Positions 26,474 through 35,552 of a DNA stretch of 64,000 bases are shown in pieces (positions within the stretch are counted from its first letter, which is position 1; each line of letters begins with the position of its first letter). The position numbers and the translations under genes are program-made. The stretch spans positions 434,001 to 498,000 of the forward strand of contig NZ_SJDV01000001.1 in assembly GCF_004332155.1 (NCBI RefSeq). The letters are read 5' to 3'. Source of the stretch: Gramella sp. KN1008 (GTDB lineage: Bacteria; Bacteroidota; Bacteroidia; Flavobacteriales; Flavobacteriaceae). The notes beneath the pieces were generated by a model, which worked only from the letters and a program-made list of their open reading frames with translations, did no database searches and had not been told where the DNA came from.

Positions 26474-29400
26474 ATGAAAAAACTATCACTCCTCGGATTA
26501 ACAACTTTTTTATGCTTTTTTTCAACTCTTGCCCAGGACCAGGGAATCAATAAAGAAGATACCAGATTACTTTTCCAGCCTGCCATAAGCGATTCAAAAA
26601 TCGCTTTTATTTATGCAGAAGACCTCTGGGTGGCCAACCGGGATGGTTCAAATCCTAAAAGGCTTACCGTAGATGAGGGTGTGGAACGGGATCCTGTATT
26701 TTCACCTGATGGGAAAACCATTGCGTTTAGCGCGGAATATGACGGAAATACTGATGTCTTTGTGGTTCCCGCAGAAGGAGGTATCCCAAAACGTCTTACC
26801 TGGCATCCATATCCCGATATTGTTCGGGATTTTACACCAGACGGTAAGAAGGTGCTTTTTCTTTCCCAAAGAGATGTTTTTACCAATCGCTATGCAAAAC
26901 TTTATAATGTAGATATCGAGAAGGGTAATGTGGAGCCGTTAGAGATTCCACATGCCAACTGGGCGTCCTATAACAATGATGGAAGTTATATTGCCTACAC
27001 ACCACTGGGAGACAGGTTCAACCAGTGGAAAAATTACCGGGGTGGAACGGCCACCAGGATCTGGATCTATGATACCGACACCTATGAGGTCAATGAAATA
27101 CCCAAACCCGAAGGAGGAAGTAACGATTCCAAACCTCAGTGGCTGAATGGAAAGGTCTACTTCAGAAGTGATAGGGACGGCGAGTTTAATATCTACAGCT
27201 ATGACCCTGACTCCAAACAGGTGACAAAACATACAGATTTTGAAGATTTCCCGGTGACCGACCTTTCAACAGGAGATGGCCGGATCATCTTTTCACAGTC
27301 CGGATACCTGCATACGCTCGATCCTGGTAATGGAAATACCAGTAAGATTAAGGTGGGCATAGCTACCGATCTTCTGGAATTAAGGCCACGCTTTGTAAAA
27401 GGAGATCAGTATGTAAGAGATAATGGGTTGTCTCCCACCGCTGCCAGGGTGGTAATGGATTACAGGGGTGATATTGTCACTTTTCCTGCAGAAAAAGGCG
27501 ATCCCAAAAATATCACAGCTACTCCGGGTGTGCATGAAAAATATCCTGCCTGGTCACCGGATGGCAAGACCATAGCTTATTTTTCTGATGAATCGGGAGA
27601 GTATGCCCTTCATTTATATGACCAGAATGAGAGTAAACCGGTTAAGAAAGTGGAACTTGATGGGGCTGGTTTTTATGCCCATCCTCACTGGTCGCCGGAT
27701 AGTAAGAAGATCGCATTTGTAGATAACAGCCGAAGCCTTTATATCTATGACTTGAATAAGAATAACACCACAAAGGTGGCTTCAGATGTGCTGTACACAC
27801 CCGGAGTCTTCAGGGAATTATTCGGTGACTGGTCGCATGATTCCAAATGGATCACTTATACCATAATCACGGGGACCAATTTTGAGCAGGCCTTTGTCTA
27901 TTCATTGGATCAGAATAAATCCTACCCGGTTTCAGATGGCTATTCCAACGTGATGGATCCTGAATTTGATCCCAGCGGAAAATATCTTTATATGCTCGCT
28001 TCGACAGATGCAGGTCCTGTGGTTAACTGGTTCGACCAGTCTAACCAGGATATGGAAATGAGCAGTTCCCTTTACCTGGTGACACTTCAGAAAGATGTTG
28101 TTTCGCCATTCTTTAAAGAGAACGATGTGGAAGTTATTCAGAAAGAGGAAGAGGAGGAAAAAAAGAAGAAGAAAGCCGAAGAAGAGGATAAAGAACCCGA
28201 CACACCACCTTTGAAAATAGATTTTGAGGATCTTGAGTACAGGATAGTTGATATTCCGGTTTCTGCAGGAGTATATCGCGGGCTGGAAGCACCTAAGGAA
28301 GGTCAGTTGTATTATCTGAAATTTTCACATCATGCGAACGAGCCCGGCGAACTAAGAAAATATGATCTTAAGGAAAAGAAGGATACCCTTATTATGCCGG
28401 CTTCAGGTTATGAAATATCGGCTAACGGTGAAAAGGTATTATATGAAGTTCAGGGTAAAACAGGAATTGCCACTCTTGGACAAAAGCCCGATAAACCTGC
28501 CCTGAATCTGGGAAGTGTTGAAATTAAGATAGATCCAAAAGCCGAATGGAAGAATATCTTTAACGAAGCCTGGCGGGTGAACAGGGATTATTTCTATGAT
28601 CCGGGGATGCATGGAGCCGACTGGGACCAGATGAAAGAGAAATACAGTCAGTTCTTACCCCATGTGACCACCCGCAGCGATCTCTACGAGGTGATGGAAT
28701 GGATGTTCAGTGAGCTGGGAGTGGGACATCATCGTTTTAACAGTAGGGGAGATGAGTTTGAAACTTCCGAAAGTATTAAAGGAGGCCTGCTGGGCGCCGA
28801 TTATGAAGTAGATAACGGTCGCTACAGAATTAAAAAAATATACGGCGGGCTTAACTGGAATCCTGAAATGCGTTCACCGCTTACCGAACCCGGGGTGAAT
28901 GTGAGTGAAGGGGATTATATCCTGGCGGTAGACGGGAAGGAAGTTACCGCAAGCGACAATCTTTATAAGTTCTTTGAGAATACGGCGAATAAGATCGTGA
29001 CCATTACGGTGAGCTCAAGCCCTAATATGAACAATTCCAGAAAAGAAAAAGTAATTCCAGTAGAATCGGAAAGGGATCTCAGGAACCGTGACTGGATAGA
29101 AGGAAATATCAAAAAGGTAAATGAAGCTACTGACGGTCAGGTAGCCTATGTGTATGTTCCGAATACCGCTAATGCAGGTCATGAATATTTCAAGAGGTAT
29201 TTCTTCCCGCAGGCCGATAAAAAAGCTGTGATTATTGATGAACGATTCAATGGTGGCGGACAGCTGGCAGACTACTATATAGATATGCTGAAGAAACCAC
29301 AGCAGGCATACTGGAATTTCAGGTATGGAAAGGATCTTAAGTCGCCAAGTGCGTCCATCCAGGGGCCTAAGGTGATGCTTATAGATGAGACCGCTGGCTC

Positions 29401-29740
29401 AGGTGGAGATTATCTGCCATGGATGTTCAGGAAATTCAACCTGGGAACTATCATAGGAAAAAGAACCTGGGGCGGACTCGTAGGCGTACTTGGTTACCCT
29501 GAATTTATCGATGGTGGAATTGTTACCGCACCTAATGTGGCTTTCTATACCGAAGAAGGCTTCAGAGTGGAAAATGAAGGCGTACCGCCGGATATTGAAG
29601 TTGAACAGCTTCCAAAAGAAGTGATCAAAGGGAACGACCCGCAATTGCAAAAAGCGATAGAAGTAGTGATGGAGCAGCTTAAAGAAAATCCGCCTAAGGA
29701 GGTGGAAACACCACCTTATCCAATAAGAGGTAATAACTAG
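26474..29740 (+). CDS. Tricorn-like S41 family protease with N-terminal beta-propellers
   Basis: 1088 residues: signal peptide (about 1-21), six- and seven-bladed propeller repeats of the PD40/TolB type (SPDGKTIAF, SPDSKKIAFV; about 30-520), a Lys/Glu-rich linker (about 558-580), a further beta-rich part, a C1-like helical domain (about 690-750), a PDZ domain (about 780-870) and the tail-specific protease domain. The catalytic serine is S976 in ETAGSGGDY, within the S41 AGSGG motif, and DERFNGGGQ precedes it. Archaeal tricorn degrades peptides from the proteasome; bacterial versions with signal peptides act in the periplasm on peptides. All main parts are present at usual length. The NTF2-like gene follows after 5 bp. 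Confidence 0.92.
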   Translation: MKKLSLLGLTTFLCFFSTLAQDQGINKEDTRLLFQPAISDSKIAFIYAEDLWVANRDGSNPKRLTVDEGVERDPVFSPDGKTIAFSAEYDGNTDVFVVPAEGGIPKRLTWHPYPDIVRDFTPDGKKVLFLSQRDVFTNRYAKLYNVDIEKGNVEPLEIPHANWASYNNDGSYIAYTPLGDRFNQWKNYRGGTATRIWIYDTDTYEVNEIPKPEGGSNDSKPQWLNGKVYFRSDRDGEFNIYSYDPDSKQVTKHTDFEDFPVTDLSTGDGRIIFSQSGYLHTLDPGNGNTSKIKVGIATDLLELRPRFVKGDQYVRDNGLSPTAARVVMDYRGDIVTFPAEKGDPKNITATPGVHEKYPAWSPDGKTIAYFSDESGEYALHLYDQNESKPVKKVELDGAGFYAHPHWSPDSKKIAFVDNSRSLYIYDLNKNNTTKVASDVLYTPGVFRELFGDWSHDSKWITYTIITGTNFEQAFVYSLDQNKSYPVSDGYSNVMDPEFDPSGKYLYMLASTDAGPVVNWFDQSNQDMEMSSSLYLVTLQKDVVSPFFKENDVEVIQKEEEEEKKKKKAEEEDKEPDTPPLKIDFEDLEYRIVDIPVSAGVYRGLEAPKEGQLYYLKFSHHANEPGELRKYDLKEKKDTLIMPASGYEISANGEKVLYEVQGKTGIATLGQKPDKPALNLGSVEIKIDPKAEWKNIFNEAWRVNRDYFYDPGMHGADWDQMKEKYSQFLPHVTTRSDLYEVMEWMFSELGVGHHRFNSRGDEFETSESIKGGLLGADYEVDNGRYRIKKIYGGLNWNPEMRSPLTEPGVNVSEGDYILAVDGKEVTASDNLYKFFENTANKIVTITVSSSPNMNNSRKEKVIPVESERDLRNRDWIEGNIKKVNEATDGQVAYVYVPNTANAGHEYFKRYFFPQADKKAVIIDERFNGGGQLADYYIDMLKKPQQAYWNFRYGKDLKSPSASIQGPKVMLIDETAGSGGDYLPWMFRKFNLGTIIGKRTWGGLVGVLGYPEFIDGGIVTAPNVAFYTEEGFRVENEGVPPDIEVEQLPKEVIKGNDPQLQKAIEVVMEQLKENPPKEVETPPYPIRGNN

Positions 29741-29745
29741 GAACT

Positions 29746-30183
29746 ATGAAAAGAATAATTGTAATCCTGCTATTAGTAGCAATGCCCCAGTTTTCTCACT
29801 CCCAGGATGAGAGTGCTAAGAAAGAACTGACTCAATTGCTAAATGATTTCCTGGAAGGTGCAGGAAAGAACGATGCAGAGATGCATGACCGCTTCTGGGC
29901 AGAAGACTTGATCTATACCAGTTCTTCCGGAGAAAGATTCGGGAAAAAAGAGTTGATGGATGGTCTAAGCAATTCGGAAGATGATTCCGGGCCCGACATT
30001 ACCTGGTCTTCCGAAGATGTCCGGGTAAAGGTTTACGGAGATATGGCCGTAGTCGCTTTCAGGCTTGTGGGTGATATGGATTCGGGAGAGAAGAATAGCT
30101 ATCTTAACAGTGGTACTTTTATTAAACGAAATGGAGAATGGAAAGTAGTAAACTGGCAGGCAACCAGGGAAAAGGCTGAATAG
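29746..30183 (+). CDS. Secreted NTF2-like (DUF4440-type) protein
   Basis: 145 residues with a signal peptide (about 1-19, SHSQD). One NTF2-like domain: LTQLLNDFLEGAGKNDAEMH, FWAEDLIYTSSSGERFGKKE, VYGDMAVVAFRLVGDMDSGE and a final FIKRNGEWKVVNWQAT, the usual DUF4440/SnoaL ending. Only 5 bp separate it from the tricorn-like protease gene, so the two are co-transcribed and probably translationally linked. Function unknown; it is the third NTF2-like domain encoded within 5 kb. Confidence 0.82.
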   Translation: MKRIIVILLLVAMPQFSHSQDESAKKELTQLLNDFLEGAGKNDAEMHDRFWAEDLIYTSSSGERFGKKELMDGLSNSEDDSGPDITWSSEDVRVKVYGDMAVVAFRLVGDMDSGEKNSYLNSGTFIKRNGEWKVVNWQATREKAE

Positions 30184-30250
30184 TAGGAGTCAATCTTTAT
30201 AGATTGATATGTTAGGTGCGGCCCTATGACTTTTCCCACACGATGTTTAG

Positions 30251-30274
30251 TCATTCCTGCGAAGGCAGGAATCC
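30251..30274. repeat. Palindrome upstream of the GIY-YIG relic
   Basis: ATTCCTGC (30253-30260), loop GAAG, GCAGGAAT (30265-30272). A half copy, ATTCCTGC, recurs at 30623-30630 just after the gene, so the gene is bracketed by the same element. Such palindromes are typical dispersed repeats. Confidence 0.65.
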
Positions 30275-30287
30275 ACAAAAAATCGAT

Positions 30288-30605
30288 ATGCTATATAAAA
30301 ATGTTCATCAATATTACCTGTATATACTTTCCAATAAATATCATGGCACTCTGTATATGGGCATAACCAATGATTTGGAAAGGAGGATGTTCGAGCATGA
30401 AAATCAGGTTAATGAAGGCTTTACCAAAAGATATGGCCTTAATGGACTGGTCTACCTCGAGACATTTCAAAATGTAAATGATGCTATCAAAAGAGAGAAA
30501 AATATGAAAAAATGGTAACGCCATTGGAAAATAAACCTAATTGAAGAAGAAAACCAGGGCTGGAATGATTTAGCAAAGGAATGGCCAAATCACGAATTGG
30601 AATGA
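30288..30605 (+). pseudogene. GIY-YIG nuclease family gene broken by a nonsense codon
   Basis: The real start is the ATG at 30288 (MLYKNVHQYYLYILSNKYHG); an upstream ATG at 30216 would translate the palindromic repeat. GIY-YIG core residues are present: YYLYILSN, TLYMGITNDLERRMFEHEN (the GIY-YIG second half), GLVYLETFQNVNDAIKREKNMKKW. A TAA at 30516-30518 stops the frame where relatives have a lysine. Reading on past it, the same frame continues RHWKINLIEEENQGWNDLAKEWP to a TGA at 30603-30605, which is the normal family C-terminus. So one A-to-T change truncates an otherwise intact gene from 105 to 76 residues. The shortened protein may still fold, since the core precedes the stop, or the stop may be read through. 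Confidence 0.8.
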
Positions 30606-30659
30606 TAGAAACCAGAAAATGGATTCCTGCCTATGAACAAATAACGAGACACATTATTC

Positions 30660-31391
30660 ATGATCAAATTCTTTAGAAATATCCGTCACCGTCTGTTGCG
30701 TGAAAACAGAATCTCGAGATATCTAATATATGCTATTGGAGAGATCATCCTGGTGGTGCTTGGGATACTGATTGCCTTGCAGATTAACGGCTGGAATGAG
30801 GCCAGGTTAAATGAGAAGAAAGAACGAGCATTTTTACTTGAAATTAAGGAAAATCTTAACGAAGACAGGCAAACTATTGAAAACATCCAGAGCAGGAATG
30901 CTATAAAGCTTAAGACAATAGATTCTGCATTTTATTATTTGTCCATAGAAAATGGGAAGAATTTTTCAAATTTATTGCCCATAATTACTAATTATGATAT
31001 GTTCACTCCTACTAACGTAGCTTTTGACAACATGGTTTCTTCAGGCAATATTAATCTCTTGTCTTCAGATGAATTGCGTAAAACAATAAGTCACTATTAT
31101 TCCAGCGAAGCTTTCAATGGTATTCAGGATCAAATAAAGATCACAACTCAGGACTTTCTTCGCGATGTAGCCCCAAAAATGATAAATTTAGAAATGATGA
31201 AGTTTGTGACAAAACTCGATTTTGATGTAAGATCGGCTAAGGAAATTACGGTCTATAAAGACCCTTATGTACTTTCACATTTGTTCGTAATGAAAAATAA
31301 AACTATTGAGCACAATAATGCTTTGAAAAAAAATGCAATAAATGCCCAAAAACTAATGAGTAATATAGAGGAGTATTTAGTTGAGAATTGA
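30660..31391 (+). CDS. DUF6090 family single-pass membrane protein
   Basis: 243 residues. The start MIKFFRNIRHRLLRENRISR, a hydrophobic helix (YAIGEIILVVLGILIALQI, about 24-44) and NGWNEARLNEKKERAFLLEI are the hallmark of DUF6090 proteins, which are numerous in Flavobacteria. The rest is helical and cytoplasmic or periplasmic, without recognised motifs. Function unknown. It stands alone, downstream of the GIY-YIG relic, and two degraded copies of its 5' end lie within 2.6 kb, which suggests a once larger tandem family. Confidence 0.88.
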   Translation: MIKFFRNIRHRLLRENRISRYLIYAIGEIILVVLGILIALQINGWNEARLNEKKERAFLLEIKENLNEDRQTIENIQSRNAIKLKTIDSAFYYLSIENGKNFSNLLPIITNYDMFTPTNVAFDNMVSSGNINLLSSDELRKTISHYYSSEAFNGIQDQIKITTQDFLRDVAPKMINLEMMKFVTKLDFDVRSAKEITVYKDPYVLSHLFVMKNKTIEHNNALKKNAINAQKLMSNIEEYLVEN

Positions 31392-31447
31392 AAACCTACG
31401 TCCGTAGTAATCTCTATATTCTTATTGACTACTAATCGAAAACAATA

Positions 31448-31537
31448 ATGATAAAGCTCTTTAGAAATATCCGCCGAAGATTGCTTCGTGAAAATAAATT
31501 CACCAGGTATATCTTTTATACCATAGACAAAATTTAA
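31448..31537 (+). pseudogene. DUF6090 5'-end relic (29 codons)
   Basis: A short frame with ATG at 31448 encodes MIKLFRNIRRRLLRENKFTR followed by YIFYTIDKI and a TAA. It matches the first 29 residues of the DUF6090 gene just upstream, then loses similarity before the membrane helix. It is a truncated duplicate. Confidence 0.75.
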
Positions 31538-31559
31538 GTTGGAATAAAAAAGCATAAAA

Positions 31560-31592
31560 AATAAAGCCTTCAACGAGAGTTGAAGGCTTATT
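31560..31592 (-). terminator. Terminator of the TPR lipoprotein gene
   Basis: AAGCCTTCAAC (31564-31574), loop GAGA, GTTGAAGGCTT (31579-31589), an 11-bp perfect stem. On the minus strand it is followed by a T-rich run, and it lies 22 bp past the stop of the minus-strand TPR gene. Confidence 0.8.
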
Positions 31593-31613
31593 AATTAAAG
31601 CTTATTTCCAGTC

Positions 31614-33137
31614 TTAACTGGCCTTATTTTTATCTAATTTCTGGTTTACTTCATCTCGTATTAAAGCAAATTCAATAGAGTTAAATCTTTCTTCTGCGAT
31701 TTCTTCATATAAGGCCATAGCCTCCTCGGTATTTCCAGCCTTCTCATAAATTTTGGCTTTCCAGTATTTATCGTGAATATAATCTTCATCGGTTTGGTCA
31801 ATATGTTCCACTGCCTTTTCTGTATTACCCATATTATAATGGATAATCGCGAGGGCCCTGTGATAAGGATTTAATTTATCAGGATTATTAAGGGAATCAA
31901 CAGCTTTTTTGATCGTTTCGGCCTTATTCATGGCCTCCTTGTAGTTTTTCTTGGTCACTAATAACATGGTATCCCAATAGTTCATAAACGCATTTTGATT
32001 GGCTGTTACAGTAGGACTATTGGCATCACTGGTTAATTTCTTTGAAATTGGCTTCAAATTATTTATGATCTGCTCCAGGCGTTTAGCGTCTCCATCATGC
32101 ATGGCTATATGAGCAGCGGTAATAGCAGCCTGAAATTTTCCAATATTTCTATTGCTTTCGGGAACATCTAATGTGTCTAAAGATTTTGTTCCCTCATCGA
32201 GAAATTTCAGGGCTTCGCCCGATTTACCTTCATACACATATGTATTGGCTTCAGCACTGAGGTTTGTTCCAAATTCACTTACTTCCCTTGCATCTTTAAA
32301 ATTCTGACGGGCTTCCTCGTAATTACCTAAAATTGAATTAGCATGCCCTGATTTGGCCAGAGCTGCTTCATTTTCCGAATCCAGAGACGCGGCTTTTTCA
32401 TAGCTTGCCAGGGCCTGGTCCAGTTGATCCTGATCGCGATAATAATCTCCCATTAAAATGTGAGAACGCGGACTGTTGGGAGCCTTTTTTACGAGCATAT
32501 CAAAATATTTTTTAGCCTGCCCCTTATCCTCCGGAGAATCGAATAAATAAGAAGTTCCTAAACTCGCCATAGCCGGTACATATTCGGGATTTAATTCAAG
32601 GGCTTTCTTCCAGTGTTCCCTGGCTTTTTCCTCCTGCTCGTTATTATCATAATAAATAGCAAGGTTATCCATGGCCCGGGCAGATTTTGGATATTTCTCC
32701 ACCATTTTCTTGCTGATCTCTAATTCCCGGTCCAGATCACTCTTCATGCCGGCTTCAGTAATGTCTATCATCATCACTTCAGCCTCATTTGCCTTATCGC
32801 GCATCTCCATGAACTTATCGCGATTGGTTGCCCAGTCTTTGGCCGAATTGGCGGTAAAACTTCTGTACATTTGAGCCGAAACAAAATCGGGATCATGTTG
32901 CAGTGCCTCTTCAAACTTTGCACGGGCTTTTCTGGAATTACCATTGTCCATATATTCCACTCCTTCTTCAAAGGCCTCTAAGGCCTCCTCAGAATCGGTA
33001 TTCACTGGTAATTCATTAGCCGCATAATCGGTTTCGGCTTCTACTTCTTTGTTCTCCTTTTCAGAATCTTTACAGGAAGCTGCAAACAGTATTGCAAGCA
33101 GCGTAAAGTAAATTGGCAGTCTCTTGATCTTAAACAT
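31614..33137 (-). CDS. TPR-repeat lipoprotein
   Basis: 507 residues with a lipoprotein signal peptide (lipobox ILFAASC, C22) and an acidic stretch after it. TPR units follow: ALEAFEEGVEYMDNGNSRKA, AQMYRSFTANSAKDWATN region, ARAMDNLAIYYDNNEQEEKA, YVPAMASLGTSYLFDSPEDK, SPRSHILMGDYYRDQDQLDQ, AALAKSGHANSILGNYEEA and others to the C-terminus. It is probably tethered to a membrane and holds other proteins together; partners are unknown. It is monocistronic, with its own terminator and a perfect 7-bp inverted repeat 33 bp upstream of the start. Confidence 0.88.
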   Translation of the reverse strand: MFKIKRLPIYFTLLAILFAASCKDSEKENKEVEAETDYAANELPVNTDSEEALEAFEEGVEYMDNGNSRKARAKFEEALQHDPDFVSAQMYRSFTANSAKDWATNRDKFMEMRDKANEAEVMMIDITEAGMKSDLDRELEISKKMVEKYPKSARAMDNLAIYYDNNEQEEKAREHWKKALELNPEYVPAMASLGTSYLFDSPEDKGQAKKYFDMLVKKAPNSPRSHILMGDYYRDQDQLDQALASYEKAASLDSENEAALAKSGHANSILGNYEEARQNFKDAREVSEFGTNLSAEANTYVYEGKSGEALKFLDEGTKSLDTLDVPESNRNIGKFQAAITAAHIAMHDGDAKRLEQIINNLKPISKKLTSDANSPTVTANQNAFMNYWDTMLLVTKKNYKEAMNKAETIKKAVDSLNNPDKLNPYHRALAIIHYNMGNTEKAVEHIDQTDEDYIHDKYWKAKIYEKAGNTEEAMALYEEIAEERFNSIEFALIRDEVNQKLDKNKAS

Positions 33138-33170
33138 AGTTTTAATTATTTGGTTGGATAATAGTTATTT

Positions 33171-33185
33171 TCACTAAGTTAGTGA
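33171..33185. promoter_or_regulatory. Operator-like inverted repeat ahead of the TPR lipoprotein gene
   Basis: TCACTAA-G-TTAGTGA is a perfect 7-bp inverted repeat with a 1-base centre, 33 bp upstream of the minus-strand start codon, the distance expected of a repressor site. Its binder is unknown. Confidence 0.35.
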
Positions 33186-33259
33186 TTTTCAGTATATAAC
33201 GTATTTTTATTTAAGGCTATTGGTTTTGCTTTAGATATCTGAATAAGATAATACTGTTC

Positions 33260-33328
33260 AAATTTTTCAGAAAAATTCACCGGCGGTTGCTTCGAGAAAA
33301 CAGGTTGCAAAGGTCCTTGTTTTATAAC
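33260..33328 (+). pseudogene. Second DUF6090 5'-end relic
   Basis: The frame from 33260 reads KFFRKIHRRLLRENRLQRSL then FYN and a stop. It matches DUF6090 residues 3-20 but lacks an ATG and the membrane helix. It is more decayed than the relic at 31448. Confidence 0.65.
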
Positions 33329-33650
33329 TAAGATTAGAGATTTCTGGTTATAATTGGAATTTCGATTTCACTCCAGGCAGAAAAAGCTTAAAGTATTTGC
33401 AGAAAGGGCCGTGTTCTTTATAACAGATTTTCAGGTAGTTTATCCTGAATATTTTCATAAGACCTACATTTTCAATAAATTAAACCTTTCTGATACCTGT
33501 CCCCATCAGAAGTTCCCAATCTCTTTTTGAATTATAAGCTCTAGCCGTCAGAAGGTTTTGCTTAATGAATCTCTTTTGCTATTTCCAGCCGGCCCCGGGC
33601 GACCAATTGTGAATACTAATGATTTGATTATTAACTAAAACCAACTAATT

Positions 33651-34385
33651 ATGAAAAGACTAATCATTTTATTACTGATAATGCCATTCCTGGGATTCTC
33701 TCAGGAAGAGGAAAGCCGTATCCTGCATATGTGGGAACTAACGATCAAAGCCAACCAGGGGCAGAAGTTCCAGGAAGGTATGAAAAAGTGGAAAGACTGT
33801 TATCTGGAGAATGAAGGGGTTGATTCCTGGAACGTATGGAATCGTGTTCAGGGTACAGGCAATGTGGTTGCTGTAACACTCTATATGGATAAATGGGCAG
33901 AGATGGATGAAGACAGTGATGAGGCAGGGCAGGCCTGTAGCTCCATATTCCAGACAGATGTTTTTCCCTATGTGGAGAAAGTGGAGCATCATATCGCGAC
34001 CACCATGCCCCAGTTAAGTCGTAGCCAGCTGGAAGGAAGGGCCAATCTTGTAAATGTAGTTTACTTTAAGGTCAACAATTCTCCCGAATTTACATCTGTG
34101 ATAAAGGATGTAAGCTCTACTTACCAGGCATCCAGAGCAGATGCTGGTGGCTTCTGGTATGATTTTGTTGGAGGAGGACCAGATGCCCCTCATTACATGG
34201 TGGCAGTACCTTTAAATAAATTTGCAGATATGGATGAGACCCGGGACGGGCCATGGGATGCTTACGAGAAAAAACACGGGCAAGCCAAAACAGAATCTAC
34301 GCGTAACAGGTTCCGTGAATCTGTAGATCAGATCTGGTCTTATATGTACAGACTAAATACAGAACTGAGCAGGGACCCTGAATAG
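33651..34385 (+). CDS. Secreted protein with two Dabb-like halves
   Basis: 244 residues, signal peptide about 1-18 (FLGFSQEE). The two halves resemble each other: HMWELTIKANQGQKFQEGMKKW ... VVAVTLYMDKWAEMDED in the first (about 25-90), and NLVNVVYFKVNNSPEFTSVI ... HYMVAVPLNKFADMDETRDG in the second (about 130-215). The pattern strand-helix-strand with a closing AxMDE is like stress-response Dabb/NIPSNAP-type ferredoxin folds. No active site can be named. Monocistronic, followed by a palindromic repeat. Confidence 0.72.
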   Translation: MKRLIILLLIMPFLGFSQEEESRILHMWELTIKANQGQKFQEGMKKWKDCYLENEGVDSWNVWNRVQGTGNVVAVTLYMDKWAEMDEDSDEAGQACSSIFQTDVFPYVEKVEHHIATTMPQLSRSQLEGRANLVNVVYFKVNNSPEFTSVIKDVSSTYQASRADAGGFWYDFVGGGPDAPHYMVAVPLNKFADMDETRDGPWDAYEKKHGQAKTESTRNRFRESVDQIWSYMYRLNTELSRDPE

Positions 34386-34410
34386 CTTAAAAAACTCGTT
34401 AATCTAAAGA

Positions 34411-34492
34411 GGCTGTCTAAAAAGTCCTTATTTCGTCAAGCTGAAACAAGTTCAGGATGACGTTTTTCAGGTTTTTTAGCCAGTCTTTTTTA
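34411..34492. repeat. CGTCAAGCTGAA palindromic repeat, terminator-like
   Basis: CGTCAAGCTGAA and TTCAGGATGACG (34434-34463) form an imperfect hairpin followed by TTTTTC. Outer sequences GGCTGTCTAAAAAG and TTTTTTAGCCAGTC also pair imperfectly. It belongs to the same family as the repeats at 11266-11460 and may double as the terminator of the Dabb-like gene. Confidence 0.55.
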
Positions 34493-34573
34493 TGGAGTAA
34501 AAAATCAGGGGCTTTTCTGTAACCTGGTCAACCGGGTGTTCGTCAATTAGAAGTAATCGAACATTCATTCATC

Positions 34574-35437
34574 ATGAAAAAATCATCAAAACTTCGTATT
34601 GCGATCTTTGTGGGAATCCTTGCAGGACTAACTTTACTATCGCGCATCATTTCTTTACCAGGAAACTGGAACATGTTTCTTGTCATGTGGATTCCCGGCC
34701 TGGCAGCTCTTTTAACTATGCTGTTCACAGCATTACCTCTAAGATCTGTGGGGTGGCGATTTAACTTTAAATGGATGGCAATCGGCTGGCTGCTGCCGGT
34801 TTCGTATGGAGCAATCACTTACGGGATCATCTGGCTAACCGGGCTTGGCGGTGTGCCTAAAGAAACATTCCTGGAAAGGGCCAGGTTCACTATGGGCATG
34901 TCTTCTGAAAATGATCTTTTGATCATCATTTCAGCATTCTTCTTTATCAGCCTGGTCAATCTTCTTCCTAATATGTTGCTCTCCCTGGGTGAGGAACTTG
35001 GCTGGAGAGGATTCCTGGTACCCCAACTAATTAAAACCACTACATTCCTCAATACAGTCATTGTAAGTGGGATCATCTGGAGCTGCTGGCATTTACCGGG
35101 AATCCTTTCCGGAGATTATGCCGCACAGGGGACACCCCTATGGTATCAGGTTTTCTGTTTTATACTTATGGTGGTTTCCGGGTCGGTCATGCTTGCCTGG
35201 TTGCGTATCCAGTCTGGCAGCCTGTGGCCGGCGGTGGTATTCCATGCTACTCATAACGGGGTGATACAAGCCTTCTTTGACAGGCTTACCTCAGATACCG
35301 GTTATACCGGATATTTTATTGGTGAATTCGGAATAGGCCTGGCGATGGTCTCCCTTGTTATAGTATTTTTAATTCTGAAATATGTAAAAGTGAAACCCGT
35401 GAGCCGGTCGATAAATACGGTTTATTCTGAAATTTAA
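34574..35437 (+). CDS. CPBP family intramembrane glutamic protease
   Basis: 287 residues with about eight hydrophobic helices. The three family motifs are present: EELGWRGFLVPQL (E140, E141, R145), HLPG (H173) and FHATHNG (H224, H227). The glutamates and histidines form the active site of Rce1/CAAX-type intramembrane proteases. In bacteria they serve in bacteriocin self-immunity, protein maturation or signalling; here no peptide gene is nearby, so the substrate is unknown. Monocistronic; 115 bp separate it from mutS on the same strand. Confidence 0.9.
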   Translation: MKKSSKLRIAIFVGILAGLTLLSRIISLPGNWNMFLVMWIPGLAALLTMLFTALPLRSVGWRFNFKWMAIGWLLPVSYGAITYGIIWLTGLGGVPKETFLERARFTMGMSSENDLLIIISAFFFISLVNLLPNMLLSLGEELGWRGFLVPQLIKTTTFLNTVIVSGIIWSCWHLPGILSGDYAAQGTPLWYQVFCFILMVVSGSVMLAWLRIQSGSLWPAVVFHATHNGVIQAFFDRLTSDTGYTGYFIGEFGIGLAMVSLVIVFLILKYVKVKPVSRSINTVYSEI

Positions 35438-35552
35438 ATTTTTCGAGTATTGATATAAAGTCTTGTTCAAAAAGCTTTTAAAACTCCGGCCAATTCTTTT
35501 TCAGGAAAAAGGGGAGATTACTTACTTTAGCGATCAATAAAATTCCCGGAAA

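Larger units (their letters stand above)
33138..33650. other. 513-bp intergenic region with an inverted repeat and a DUF6090 relic
   Basis: Between the divergent TPR lipoprotein gene and the Dabb-like gene. It holds the inverted repeat at 33171-33185 and the relic at 33260-33328. The rest is A/T-rich with no ORF of coding character, and I see no clear promoter box. Confidence 0.5.

Noticed and set aside
30216..30287. Extended N-terminus for the GIY-YIG gene
   Set aside because: The extra residues (SHSCEGRNP) come from translating the palindromic repeat.
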